This document shows positions 8,331 through 16,069 of a stretch of DNA of 38,231 bases, one piece after another. This stretch comes from an uncultured Desulfovibrio sp. (GTDB lineage: Bacteria; Desulfobacterota; Desulfovibrionia; Desulfovibrionales; Desulfovibrionaceae). The translations under genes were made by a program, and so were the position numbers. Under the pieces are notes generated by a model. The model was not told the DNA's origin and made no database searches. It worked only from the letters and a program-made list of their open reading frames with translations. How positions within the stretch are numbered: the first letter of the stretch is position 1; each line of letters begins with the position of its first letter. The stretch lies in contig URBN01000019.1 in NCBI GenBank assembly GCA_900546145.1, forward strand, positions 1 to 38,231, in the 5' to 3' direction.

Positions 8331-8627
8331 CTAGTTTTTATCCTTTAATGACGTAGTTTTCCCCTGAATCTTACGAGCTGTTTTGTCCACGCAAGTAATC
8401 GTCTTGGTGCTTTTTCTGAGCAGATTTAATGTCTTTGGTTCTAAGGATTCCTGTAAGAATGCAATGAACGAGGCAATAAAAATACAACATAGCAAAATAA
8501 TGCTTACTATAGCCGATCCGATCTTGCTGTATTCTATCGTTGGTTGTGATAAAAGTTCACAGATATAAGAGGAAAGAGGATAAAACGGCGGCAAAATAAA
8601 AATGGAAAGGACGCCTATGTTCTTCAA
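8331..8627 (-). CDS. Possible small two-helix membrane protein
   Basis: The frame gives 98 residues with two hydrophobic segments: a short one near the start (VLSIFILPPFYPL) and a strong one (IGSAIVSIILLCCIFIASFI). A basic C-terminal tail follows. The only plausible initiator is TTG at 8627, without a clear ribosome site, which weakens the call. It lies 30 bases downstream of the broken 75-residue gene on the same strand, in an AT-rich stretch unlike its neighbours, and would be the third member of the cassette led by the dCTP-deaminase-fold gene. Confidence 0.4.
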   Translation of the reverse strand: MKNIGVLSIFILPPFYPLSSYICELLSQPTIEYSKIGSAIVSIILLCCIFIASFIAFLQESLEPKTLNLLRKSTKTITCVDKTARKIQGKTTSLKDKN

Positions 8628-8657
8628 TATAAATACTATTTGTGAATTCGGTATAGC

Positions 8658-8886
8658 TTATTTTACTAATTCGGTTACTGCTTTAAAAATTTCTTTTTCG
8701 ATTTCTTCATAATGAGTAGTGATATATAACTCTACGTCACTCTGTCTCACTTCCGAAGAAATTCCAAGGGCAGCACGTTTTTTTTTGCAAACTAGCAATT
8801 GCTATTGATCGTCGCAAATTCTGGACGTACGCATCCTGTTGCAATAAGTAATCGCGCACACGTATTCTTACTTTATTCGGAGACAT
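8658..8886 (-). pseudogene. Small gene of about 75 codons interrupted at an A9 run
   Basis: On the minus strand an ATG at 8886 follows AAGGA by 9 bases. It lies just beyond the stop of the dCTP-deaminase-like gene, and the frame reads MSPNKVRIRVRDYLLQQDAY onward. At a run of nine A (T at 8778-8786 on the plus strand) the frame is lost and stops soon after. Skipping one A restores a frame through RAALGISSEV, then ELYITTHYEEIEKEIF, to TAA at 8658-8660. The restored product is 75 residues, basic at the start and helical at the end. The cause could be a sequencing slip, a true mutation or a phase-variable tract. The family is unknown. Confidence 0.5.
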
Positions 8887-8890
8887 GCCG

Positions 8891-9526
8891 TCATATCCTT
8901 GAGGCTGCTATTTCTATTCTTTCATTCATAAAATCAGAAAGCGACGTGTCTATGTATTTTTGTTCAGCAACATCTGTTGGAAAATGTTCGGCTATTTGAG
9001 ATATTTTTGATGTATCATGGCGTTCAGAATACCCTCGTTTGGCTTCCTCAAGTAAAGTGTGCAACACCAATTGGCATATACGCATGCCAGGCGCGATTCT
9101 TATATCGTATTTTCCGATGTTACGTATTCCTATCATCTTTCTGCCTGAAAAGCCTGGATTTATATACGCCGTTAATGTCGCGTCAATCCCTATGCGGACG
9201 AGGCTGTTTCGGTTATATAGGCATCCGTTCACCAGCTTGTTTAACTTTATCTTTTCCGCAGAATATCCGATGCAGAAATCTCCGGGATGTAGGATGTGCC
9301 CTCCGGTGATGTCGATCTCTTTGACGTGTTTCTTCAGCTCCGATTTAAGAGTTTCAGAAGAAGCATCTATCGGGTTGAGTTTATCGGTCTCATCAAGTAT
9401 CTCAATGATATTATGGAGCGTCAGATCAATGCTCCCCGGCTGAATGTTGTCCGGGACAACAGGATAGATGGAAATCATTCCAGACTCAATTGCCTTGAAA
9501 AAATTCACGTCACTAAAAGCGCTCAT
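8891..9526 (-). CDS. dCTP deaminase/dUTPase-fold protein, divergent
   Basis: A 211-residue protein carrying the landmarks of the Dcd/Dut beta fold in order: IQPGSIDLTL (residues about 28-37), GGHILHPGDFCIGYS, the phosphate-binding-type NRNSLVRIGI, AYINPGFSGRKMIGIRNIG, APGMRICQLV and a YSERHDTSKISQ element near the usual KYxGQ end. Where family deaminases have a catalytic Glu (LELxN), this protein reads IGIRN, so activity is doubtful. A roughly 35-residue C-terminal extension follows. A ribosome site AAGGA precedes the ATG by about 7 bases. It could be a phage nucleotide-pool enzyme, a Dut-like regulator, or a relative of dCTP-deaminase antiphage proteins. The fold is well supported; the role is not. 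Confidence 0.75.
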   Translation of the reverse strand: MSAFSDVNFFKAIESGMISIYPVVPDNIQPGSIDLTLHNIIEILDETDKLNPIDASSETLKSELKKHVKEIDITGGHILHPGDFCIGYSAEKIKLNKLVNGCLYNRNSLVRIGIDATLTAYINPGFSGRKMIGIRNIGKYDIRIAPGMRICQLVLHTLLEEAKRGYSERHDTSKISQIAEHFPTDVAEQKYIDTSLSDFMNERIEIAASRI

Positions 9527-9678
9527 GTCATATTCCTTACCTTAGCGGGAGGAGGGTATTCGCCATTGGAAACTGTTCGACGTTCCTCGGCGTGAGTCAT
9601 TCTATACCCCAACAGATTGTAGAAGTGTAGACTTAATTGTATAGCCAAGTGTGAAGCCGACTCCAACGCACGCATCAT
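9523..9678 (-). CDS. Possible 51-residue protein coupled to the Dcd-like gene
   Basis: A minus-strand frame with two adjacent ATGs (9678 and 9675), preceded by a purine-rich GGGGCAGG. It encodes a helical segment (MMRALESASHLAIQLSLHFY) and then a polar tail ending YPPPAKVRNMT. Its TGA overlaps the Dcd-like start as ATGA (9523-9526), which is the best evidence that it is real. The frame stays open further upstream without an initiator, so its length is uncertain. No family is recognised. Confidence 0.3.
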   Translation of the reverse strand: MMRALESASHLAIQLSLHFYNLLGYRMTHAEERRTVSNGEYPPPAKVRNMT

Positions 9679-9724
9679 TGGCCTGCCCCAATCCTTGATG
9701 AATTTGAGGGAAGGCCAACGAAAA

Positions 9725-9755
9725 TCCCGGCAGAAGCGCGTGACCTCTGCCGGGA
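9725..9755 (-). terminator. Terminator of the cyclophilin-like gene
   Basis: A 10-bp perfect stem (9725-9734 with 9746-9755) with an 11-base loop. On the minus strand it is followed by ATTTT. It lies 42 bases beyond the stop of the minus-strand gene at 9797. Confidence 0.65.
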
Positions 9756-9796
9756 GTGCGGCGGACCCTCTGCACCATATTTTGGTGCGGAATTTC

Positions 9797-10126
9797 TTAT
9801 AAGTTATTGAATTTACACAAAAGGTTCTCTCCGTAGGTGAACGCGCCGGCTTCGGGCGTGCAGGAGCTGGGAGAGCCCTGCACAGAGAGCTTCCTGGGCA
9901 GATAGCTGATCTTCTCCGTCCTGTTGTAATCTTTAAACGTCAGTTCAAGGGGCAGCATGGAGAGGAAGTCTCGGGCAGCCGGGGTGTCATCGAGGACGGC
10001 GATGGCTTCTCCGCCTCCGGAAGTGAGACGGACCTTTCCGGCGGTTTCTGCCATGGCTCCGGAAGCCCGGAATACGGCCAGAACAAGGATCAGCAGGGCA
10101 GGGACAGCGAAAAGGCGATTCTTCAT
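9797..10126 (-). CDS. Exported cyclophilin-like protein, apparently truncated at its C-terminus
   Basis: A 109-residue protein with a signal peptide (hydrophobic residues 7-20, likely cut after AMA at about 26). A cyclophilin-like domain follows: KVRLTSGGGEAIAVLDD, then PAARDFLSMLPLELTF, then ISYLPRKL. Members I know continue with a Tyr-Ala-Pro-Trp-Gly-Asn-Leu block and some 35 further residues. Here the protein breaks off after GAFTYG with an unrelated tail (ENLLCKFNNL). AAAGGAG precedes the ATG by 8 bases. It lies behind the hydrolase gene, a common pairing, with a 277-base gap. Loss of the end may reflect an insertion junction with the adjacent prophage DNA. Confidence 0.7.
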   Translation of the reverse strand: MKNRLFAVPALLILVLAVFRASGAMAETAGKVRLTSGGGEAIAVLDDTPAARDFLSMLPLELTFKDYNRTEKISYLPRKLSVQGSPSSCTPEAGAFTYGENLLCKFNNL

Positions 10127-10403
10127 TGTTATTTCTCCTTTGGCCGCGTCCCGGAGTTCTCATCCCGGGGCGCAGGCCTGCCTGGAAAAGCCTGACATGC
10201 GCATACTAAGCCGGCCCATGCATATGGCGAAGAGGACTGCCCTTTCCCGTACAAAGTGGTTTTTCCGGGAAAGATCACCAGCGGGCAGGGGTGCGTGTTC
10301 CATCACACCGGCGTACCGGCTGGGACAGGGCCGTGGCAGCCTGGCGGCGTTCCCTGTGCCGGCAATGGTTCCGGACGGGAATTTCTCCCGCCCGGGGCAG
10401 CAG

Positions 10404-11453
10404 TTATTTCAGTGCCTGTCTGAAGAAACTGGTGAGTTTCGCGAAAGGAATGAGGTTCACGCGATCATAAAGATCCACATGCCCGGCGCCAGGCACGATA
10501 AGGAGTTCCTTGGGCTCTGCTGCCTTTTTGTAGGCGTCTTCGCTGAATTCCCTGGAATGGGCCTTTTCCCCGGCGATAAAGAGCATGGGGCGCGGAGATA
10601 TGGTTTCGATATCGTTAAAGGGATAAAAGTTCATGAACTTCACATTGCTCGTGAGCGTGGGATGCGTCGTGGTGAGCGGGCTCGCCCCCTTCGGCGTGAA
10701 TTCCCCGCGGGGAGTGCGGTAAAAGGCGTAGAATTCGCGTTCAATGGGCGTGGACTTCTCAGTCAGCTTATGCACCGTGCCGCCCGTGTATTTCGTCGGC
10801 CCGCCTTCAGCTTCCACCCAGCGCTGGGCCGCCGCTTCCTTCAGGATGGCTTTGCGGTTCTCCTGCGTCAGAGAGTGGCCGAGCCCGCTCCGCGTGGCCT
10901 CCCCCATATCGTACATGCTCACTGTTGCGATGGCTTTGAGGCGCGGATCGATTTTCGCGGCGCTGATGGCGAAGCTGCCGCTGCCGCAGATGCCGATGAC
11001 ACCGATTTTCTCCCTGTCGACGAAGGGGCGCGTGCCGAGGAAGTCGGCTGCCGCGCTGAAGGTCTCGGCGTAGAGATCAGGGGACACGGCGTTGCGGGGC
11101 TCTCCCGCGCTTCCGCCCCAGAAGCTCAGGTCCACGGCGAGGGTCACGAAGCCCTGTTCCGCCATCTTCGTTGCGTAGAGGCAGGCGCTCTGCTCCCTGA
11201 CGGCTCCCATGGGATGTCCCACGATGATGGCAGCGTGTTTTTCTCCGGGATTCATGCCTTTCGGCATGAAGAGGTCGCCGGCTATGGTCATTTTATACTG
11301 ATTCGGGAAAGTGACGGGCTGCATGATCACCCTGTCGCTTTTGTAGAAGTTTGAAGCATCAGCGGGAATGCCGGATTCCTGCGCTGCGGCAGGAGCGGCA
11401 GAGAGCAGGCCGAGAAGGAGCGCAGACGCTCCGGCGAGTCTGAAGGAAGTCAT
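10404..11453 (-). CDS. Exported alpha/beta hydrolase with Cys nucleophile elbow
   Basis: A 349-residue protein. A signal peptide covers residues 1-24 (cut after PAAA). An alpha/beta-hydrolase fold follows, with oxyanion-side GHPMGAVREQ (about 79-88), a nucleophile elbow GICGSG with Cys156 in place of Ser, and the catalytic-type His in PGAGHVDLYD (about 325). This matches the dienelactone-hydrolase/YcjY-like group often found beside cyclophilin-like proteins. The substrate is unknown. AAAGGAG precedes the ATG. It is divergent from a LysR gene across 152 bases that hold AT-rich promoter-like sequence, so LysR control is likely. The 277-base stretch downstream (10127-10403) shows no gene. Confidence 0.85.
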   Translation of the reverse strand: MTSFRLAGASALLLGLLSAAPAAAQESGIPADASNFYKSDRVIMQPVTFPNQYKMTIAGDLFMPKGMNPGEKHAAIIVGHPMGAVREQSACLYATKMAEQGFVTLAVDLSFWGGSAGEPRNAVSPDLYAETFSAAADFLGTRPFVDREKIGVIGICGSGSFAISAAKIDPRLKAIATVSMYDMGEATRSGLGHSLTQENRKAILKEAAAQRWVEAEGGPTKYTGGTVHKLTEKSTPIEREFYAFYRTPRGEFTPKGASPLTTTHPTLTSNVKFMNFYPFNDIETISPRPMLFIAGEKAHSREFSEDAYKKAAEPKELLIVPGAGHVDLYDRVNLIPFAKLTSFFRQALK

Positions 11454-11552
11454 GTTTTTCTCCTTTGGTTGTCGTCTGGTTGAAAATGCTGTCTTCCGGA
11501 TATGTAGTAATGGAGATTATAGATAGCAAATACTTATATTGAATATTGGATA

Positions 11553-11567
11553 ATGCTTAAAAAGCAT
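11553..11567. promoter_or_regulatory. Palindrome in the hydrolase/LysR divergent promoter region
   Basis: atgctt-aaa-aagcat is a perfect 6-3-6 inverted repeat 38 bases before the LysR start, inside an AT-rich stretch (11495-11570). Its position suits an operator serving both divergent genes. It does not show the usual T-N11-A spacing of LysR sites exactly, so it may serve another factor. Confidence 0.45.
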
Positions 11568-11605
11568 GGTAATTACTGCGTAACGCTGATATGGAAGGAG
11601 AACGT

Positions 11606-12481
11606 ATGGAACTGAGGGTACTTCGCTATTTTCTGGCCGTGGCCAGGGAGGGAACCATCAGCGGGGCTGCCTGTGCCCTGCACGTGACGCAGCCGACGCT
11701 GTCGAGGCAGATGATGGAACTGGAGGAGGAGCTCGGGAAAACGCTTTTTCTGCGGGGGAAGCGGAGTATTTCCCTCACTGAGGAAGGGCTTTTCCTCCGT
11801 GACAGAGCCAGGGAAATTCTCGCGCTGGTGGAAAAAACGGAGTCCGAGTTTGCGGATCCGGCGGAAGGTGTGAGCGGTAACATTTATATCGGCGGCGGCG
11901 AGACTTCCGCCATGCGGATTATCGCCAGAGCGGCGTGCGCCCTCCGGAAGGCGCATCCGCGCGTGACTTTTCATCTCTTCAGCGGCAACGCGGACACCGT
12001 CGCGGAGCGGATAGCAGGCGGCCTGGCCGATTTCGGCGTGTTCATCGAGCCGGCCGATCTTTCGAAATACGATGTTATCCGGCTCCCCGTGAAGGAAACC
12101 TGGGGAGTGCTCATGAGGAAGGACAGTCCGCTGACGCCGAAGGATGCCGTCACGCCCGATGATCTGGCCGGTCTGCCGCTCCTTGTCTCGGGGCAGACCT
12201 TTGTGGAAAATGAAATAGCCGGATGGATGGGCGAACGGGCGGGGCAGTTCCATATAGCCGCGACCTACAACCTCCTCTTTAACGCATCGCGCATGGTGGA
12301 GGCGGGGATGGGATACGCGCTCTGTCTTGAGGGAATTATCAGTACCTCATCCGGGAGTCCGTTCTGTTTCCGGCCCCTGAAACCGTCCCTTGAGGTCGGC
12401 GTGTGCGTGGCCTGGAAAAAATACCAGCGATTTTCAAAGGCTTCGGCGTTGTTTCTCGACTACCTGAAAAAGGAAATCTGA
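11606..12481 (+). CDS. LysR-family transcriptional regulator
   Basis: A 291-residue protein from ATG 11606, chosen because GAAGGAG lies just before it; an in-frame ATG at 11591 would place that ribosome site inside the gene. The N-terminal winged helix-turn-helix reads ELRVLRYFLAVAREGTISGA, then HVTQPTLSRQMMELEEELGK (residues about 2-60). The effector-binding domain starts with GNIYIGGGET and contains the usual two-lobe pattern (DFGVFIEPADL, LPLLVSGQ). It is divergent from the exported hydrolase and very likely controls it. The effector is unknown. Confidence 0.92.
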   Translation: MELRVLRYFLAVAREGTISGAACALHVTQPTLSRQMMELEEELGKTLFLRGKRSISLTEEGLFLRDRAREILALVEKTESEFADPAEGVSGNIYIGGGETSAMRIIARAACALRKAHPRVTFHLFSGNADTVAERIAGGLADFGVFIEPADLSKYDVIRLPVKETWGVLMRKDSPLTPKDAVTPDDLAGLPLLVSGQTFVENEIAGWMGERAGQFHIAATYNLLFNASRMVEAGMGYALCLEGIISTSSGSPFCFRPLKPSLEVGVCVAWKKYQRFSKASALFLDYLKKEI

Positions 12482-12928
12482 CCGGTTCAGGCTGTCGTTT
12501 TTTCCGGTGCCGGTGGGACGGGAGGAAGCATGTCTGATCTTACAGGGAAGCCTGAAGAAGGGCCGGCAGAGAATTTTCTCCGGACAAAACAAGGCGGCGC
12601 CGTCCGGTCCCTTCCGGGATGAACGGCGCCGTGCAAACCCGCCGCCCAGTGCGGCGGGATACGGAGGAAACTGTCTGGCCGTCAGGACTCTGCTGCGGGC
12701 AGGGCCCTGATTCCGATAAACGTACAGAGTTAGTATTCTTTCTATGCCTCTTGCCCGGGTAAGTAAATGTGCCGGAAGAATTTTTTTCGCTGGTCTGAAA
12801 AAAATTCCGGAGTCAGGGGCTTTCCGGCGGTTCGGGATGTCTCCGTGACAGGGCATCTGCGCCCGCTGAACACAAAAAAGGCGCCCCGCGTATCCGCGGG
12901 ACGCCTTATGTCCTTTTGTCAGAGAGTC
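12482..12928. other. 447-base intergenic stretch with micro-ORF and paired hairpins
   Basis: A tiny plus-strand frame (12530-12622, 30 residues) has a strong GGGAGGAAG just before its ATG but no recognisable family. Its 3' end lies in a 9-bp perfect hairpin (12595-12603 with 12623-12631). A second hairpin with an 8-bp stem follows (12638-12645 with 12651-12658). The pair could terminate the LysR transcript or belong to a small RNA. The rest, up to the terminator at 12880, shows nothing I can support. Confidence 0.35.
12880..12905 (-). terminator. Terminator of the exported sulfotransferase gene
   Basis: An 11-bp GC-rich stem (12880-12890 with 12895-12905, one G-U pair on the minus strand) with a 4-base loop. 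On the minus strand it is followed directly by six T. It lies 24 bases beyond the sulfotransferase stop and closes the long minus-strand locus. Confidence 0.88.
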
Positions 12929-14290
12929 TTACCTGCCGCTTTTGAGGGGCTTGTAGACATCAAGGAAGTGCGGCCAGTCAGGCACGAACTTCACGGGCTT
13001 GTCGAGCTTTTTGCCCTTCAGGCCGGGATAGTCGGGGGCGTACCTGTAGGCACGGTGGATCATGTTGCCCATGCAGTAGTGCGCCTTGGTCATATCAGTG
13101 TCATGCATGATGGGCTGGGCCTTGCCGAACACCACCGGGTTGATGAATTCCCACACCACTTCGCCTGTGGGAGTGACTTCGAAGAGGTGGCCGGTCTGAG
13201 TGGAAGTCACAAGCCTGTTGCCGTTGGGCAGAAGCTGGGCTGCGCCCTGGCGGTAGCTGAAGAACGAGGTGGGATACTGGGATTCGTAGCTCCACACGAT
13301 CTTGTCAGTTGCGGGATCCATCTCGATGACGCGGGATCTGTTGATCTGGGGACGCTCAGATCCATTATCGAAGATCTGAATATGACCGTTTTCGAGCGGC
13401 TCGGCGTCGTGTTCGCCGAACATGATCTGGGAACCGTCGTCATACCAGCTGGGCTTGACGCCCTCGCCGTGCGTGGTGGGGTTGCCCCAGCGCTTCACGA
13501 TCTTGCCGGTTTTGTGATCGATGATAAAGAATTCGCTGAAGTTGCGGGAGTTGACCAGGATCTGATCGGTCTTGGCGATGTAGGCAACAGTGTTGAAATG
13601 CGTGAAGTCAAAGTCCGAGTAGCCGGGGCCGACCGTTTTGGGAAGGCGGTAGTTGGGATCGAGCTGATCCTTTCCGGTTCCGAGATGATCCCACACGTGC
13701 CATTCCCAGACAGTTTTGCCCTCGGGATTCACTTCGCGGACGAAGTCGATCCAGAAGTCCGTCAGCCTGATGCCGTTGACAACAACGTTATCTCCCCAGG
13801 TGCCGGCCTTGCGTCCCTTGGCAACGAATTCTTCGGGAGTCTTGGCTTCCCACGCGAGGATAAGGGTATTGCCGTTGGGCATGCGGCTGAAGCAGTGGTG
13901 CTGCACTTCCCTGGGGCCGCACAGCTTGTAGGACCAGACGACCTTGCCGTTCCTGTCGATTTCCTCGAGCAGGCCGCCGGCGCCGCCGATATGCACGGGC
14001 CTGTCAGGCAGGGCGCTGGCGCGCAGGAGGTTGCCATTGGGGAGAAGCTGGGCGTAGAGGCCTGGCGGATACTTGCTCTGCCAGGTATGGACGATGTCGC
14101 CGTCCATGTTGATGAGGTAGGTGGTCGTGGATTTCACCGTGGGAGCGAAAAGCGTGTAGCCTTTGAAGGTTTTGTCAGCCTCGTTCTTGGTGACACCGGT
14201 GGGTCCGTCGTGAATTTCAATGGCCTGAGCGGTCTGGGCGCCGATAAAAAGCGCGCCGGCCACGAGACCTGCAGCGAAGAACCTGCTCAT
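12929..14290 (-). CDS. Exported aryl-sulfate sulfotransferase (ASST) family protein
   Basis: A 453-residue protein from ATG 14290, which has AAGGAG 9 bases before it; the frame runs 25 codons further upstream without a signal. The signal peptide is residues 1-23 (cut after AQA). A beta-propeller with repeated LPNGN-type turns follows. It carries the ASST active-site set: HH at 131-132, H231 and N233 (THFNTV), R249 exactly 16 after that Asn as in the E. coli enzyme, and H294 in GEHDAEPLENG followed by IFDNG, the equivalent of the transient sulfo-histidine. ASST moves sulfuryl groups from aryl sulfates to phenols without PAPS, in the periplasm. It is the last gene of the locus, behind the transporter. 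Confidence 0.85.
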   Translation of the reverse strand: MSRFFAAGLVAGALFIGAQTAQAIEIHDGPTGVTKNEADKTFKGYTLFAPTVKSTTTYLINMDGDIVHTWQSKYPPGLYAQLLPNGNLLRASALPDRPVHIGGAGGLLEEIDRNGKVVWSYKLCGPREVQHHCFSRMPNGNTLILAWEAKTPEEFVAKGRKAGTWGDNVVVNGIRLTDFWIDFVREVNPEGKTVWEWHVWDHLGTGKDQLDPNYRLPKTVGPGYSDFDFTHFNTVAYIAKTDQILVNSRNFSEFFIIDHKTGKIVKRWGNPTTHGEGVKPSWYDDGSQIMFGEHDAEPLENGHIQIFDNGSERPQINRSRVIEMDPATDKIVWSYESQYPTSFFSYRQGAAQLLPNGNRLVTSTQTGHLFEVTPTGEVVWEFINPVVFGKAQPIMHDTDMTKAHYCMGNMIHRAYRYAPDYPGLKGKKLDKPVKFVPDWPHFLDVYKPLKSGR

Positions 14291-14435
14291 GAAATGCTCC
14301 TTGCCGGCAGAAGGCCGGGAAAACAGCATGGGGGAAATACCCCGGTGTGCCGTGGCGTGCGGCACGTCCTATATGCCGAAAGGCTCCATTCCTCTGAAAG
14401 GAGGAACGGATCTTTAATGCCTGAAAGACGTTTGG

Positions 14436-15569
14436 TTAGAAGATCATCTTGGCGAGGGGCAGACCCAGAACAACAAGGGTCAGAACCACGAGGCCGGAGG
14501 AAATGACAGTGTAGCGGGCAATGGCCGGAGGATCGATCCAGTCTGACTGACCGTAGAGCAGTGCCGCGAAGGGCGAGGCTGCGGGAGTGCAGGCCGCGAT
14601 GAGAACCGCGTAGATGAAGCAGGCCATCATGGGGCCGGAATCCACGCCGAAGGAAGCGGCGACAGCCAGAAGCACGGGGGAGAGCACGAGGCCGAGCACA
14701 ACGGAGTTGCAGAAGTTCGTGAAGATGATGCCGATGAGGATAACGCAGATGCAGATGGCGGTGTAGTTCATGCCGCCGAGGAGATCTCTGAGGCCGTATT
14801 CCATGACGAGAGCCACGTTGGTGCCTTTGCCGGTCATGATGCCGCCAAGCAGGAAGGCGACGGCGATGAGCAGGAAGACGCGCCAGGCGTAGAGCTTGTT
14901 GGACTTCATGATGTCAATGACGGGCTTGCCTTTGGACATGGCCACGGCCAGGATGAGCACGACCAGGATGGAGCCGGTCAGCGTGTTGTTGGCGAGGAAG
15001 GCGCCCACGGGATTGCCCTTGCCGATGATGGCAGGAACAAGAAGCCAGGCAGCATAGAGGAGGAAGTCGAAGAGAACGAGCTTCTGCTGCAGATTCATGG
15101 GCGGCAGGGGTTCTTCATTGATGGAAGCCGCGTCCAGCTTCCTGAGCGGGGAGACGTCGATGCGGTAGACGAACTTCATCATCAGGAGAAGAAGGATGAT
15201 GACACAGATGGAAATGAGCAGAGCGAAGGCGAAGTAGGCTGCCGTATTCAGCTCGACAGCTGCGGAACCGGTACTGGCGGCCAGGTTGTGCAGGTTGCTC
15301 AGAAGGTAGAAGGCGCCGCCCTTGAAGGGGTCGGTGGAGAAAGAGAGGAGGGCGACAATGACGATATTGACCGTCATGACAGAGGTGTACTTGTCACCCT
15401 TCTTGAATCCGGCTTTTTCGAGAATGGTGAAAAGCACGGGCCACATGAGGAAGAGGGAAGTCACCTGATCGAGGAAGGCCACGATGAAGGTTGTGCCGAG
15501 AATGGTGGCTGTAAGCACCCAGGGTCTGCCGTTCACGAAAGGGCGGCTCATGAGATAGCGGGCACCCAC
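14436..15569 (-). CDS. DASS/SLC13-like anion transporter, C-terminal part (frameshifted)
   Basis: A 377-residue frame with about nine membrane helices. It continues the 138-residue frame upstream, which it overlaps by 22 bases in the -1 frame. The segments TTFIVAFLDQVTSLFLMWPV and NSVVLGLVLSPVLL, and the Ser/Thr/Pro turn ACTPAASPFAALL, fit the ion-transporter superfamily that includes divalent anion:Na symporters. The only initiator here is GTG at 15569 without a ribosome site of its own. The two parts join smoothly as ...LAQW-GARYLMSR... if one G is added to a GGG run at about 15565-15575. The substrate could be sulfate, dicarboxylate or organosulfate. Context favours a sulfur-containing anion; that is inference. 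Confidence 0.72.
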   Translation of the reverse strand: MGARYLMSRPFVNGRPWVLTATILGTTFIVAFLDQVTSLFLMWPVLFTILEKAGFKKGDKYTSVMTVNIVIVALLSFSTDPFKGGAFYLLSNLHNLAASTGSAAVELNTAAYFAFALLISICVIILLLLMMKFVYRIDVSPLRKLDAASINEEPLPPMNLQQKLVLFDFLLYAAWLLVPAIIGKGNPVGAFLANNTLTGSILVVLILAVAMSKGKPVIDIMKSNKLYAWRVFLLIAVAFLLGGIMTGKGTNVALVMEYGLRDLLGGMNYTAICICVILIGIIFTNFCNSVVLGLVLSPVLLAVAASFGVDSGPMMACFIYAVLIAACTPAASPFAALLYGQSDWIDPPAIARYTVISSGLVVLTLVVLGLPLAKMIF

Positions 15570-15964
15570 TGGGCGAGGTTACTGTAGACGATGGCGGCGG
15601 CCAGCATGAGCAGGAAGAAAATCATGACAACCATGGGGTTGCCAAGGAACATGTTGAAAACTTTTCCGGCCGGAGCATAGCCGCTGAAGATGAGGGCCAC
15701 GATGCCAAGGAGGCCGGGCCATACGGTATCCACGAAGGTCCACAGGTAGATGACGCCGAAGAAGATCAGCGTCACGATCATGCCCGTATGGGTCACGCTC
15801 AGAAGAACACCGCCGTCAACGGCGGGCAGGTTCAGCGGCGCGAGTTTTGCGTCAGGCGGCACGACCATGGAAAAGTTGGGCAGGAAGTGCCCCGAGAACA
15901 TAATGACGAGGCCGATGATGGTATGGATGATTTTTGTCATCGGCATCTTGCTGGCATTTTCCAT
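15548..15964 (-). CDS. DASS/SLC13-like anion transporter, N-terminal part (frameshifted)
   Basis: A 138-residue frame with GGAGAG before its ATG. It has about four membrane helices (IIHTIIGLVIMFSGHFLP; GMIVTLIFFGVIYLW; GLLGIVALIFSGY; MVVMIFFLLMLAAAIV). It ends in VPAIS with a stop just where the next frame picks up the family pattern. Together the parts give roughly 510 residues, the usual length for this transporter type. Whether the break is a real mutation, a sequencing error or a programmed slip cannot be told from this copy alone. It sits between two aryl-sulfate sulfotransferases, downstream of tandem terminators. Confidence 0.72.
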   Translation of the reverse strand: MENASKMPMTKIIHTIIGLVIMFSGHFLPNFSMVVPPDAKLAPLNLPAVDGGVLLSVTHTGMIVTLIFFGVIYLWTFVDTVWPGLLGIVALIFSGYAPAGKVFNMFLGNPMVVMIFFLLMLAAAIVYSNLAQWVPAIS

Positions 15965-15996
15965 TCACTCTCTCCTCTGAGAATGATTCAAAAAAA

Positions 15997-16054
15997 CCCG
16001 CCCCTGCGGCGGGGGAAAAAAGGCGGGCGCCCCGGGAAAGTACCCCGGGGCGCC
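15997..16054 (-). terminator. Tandem terminators between cytosolic sulfotransferase and transporter
   Basis: Two hairpins lie in a row. Reading the minus strand, an 11-bp stem (16054-16044 with 16036-16026) is followed by CGCC and six T. A 6-bp stem (16013-16008 with 16002-15997) is then followed by seven T. The arrangement implies that the transporter and distal sulfotransferase are expressed at a lower level by readthrough, or from a promoter I cannot identify. Confidence 0.85.
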
Positions 16055-16069
16055 TGTCCCCATTCCTGA

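Noticed and set aside
9957..11354. Plus-strand frame of 465 codons opposite the exported hydrolase
   Set aside because: The minus strand carries a signal peptide, nucleophile elbow and ribosome site. The plus frame has none and crosses two genes.
12767..14506. Long plus-strand open frame (579 codons) over the exported sulfotransferase
   Set aside because: It lies antisense to a gene with a signal peptide, ribosome site and conserved active site. Its sequence is low-complexity Val/Ala/Gly/His with no family pattern. It is a shadow of codon bias.
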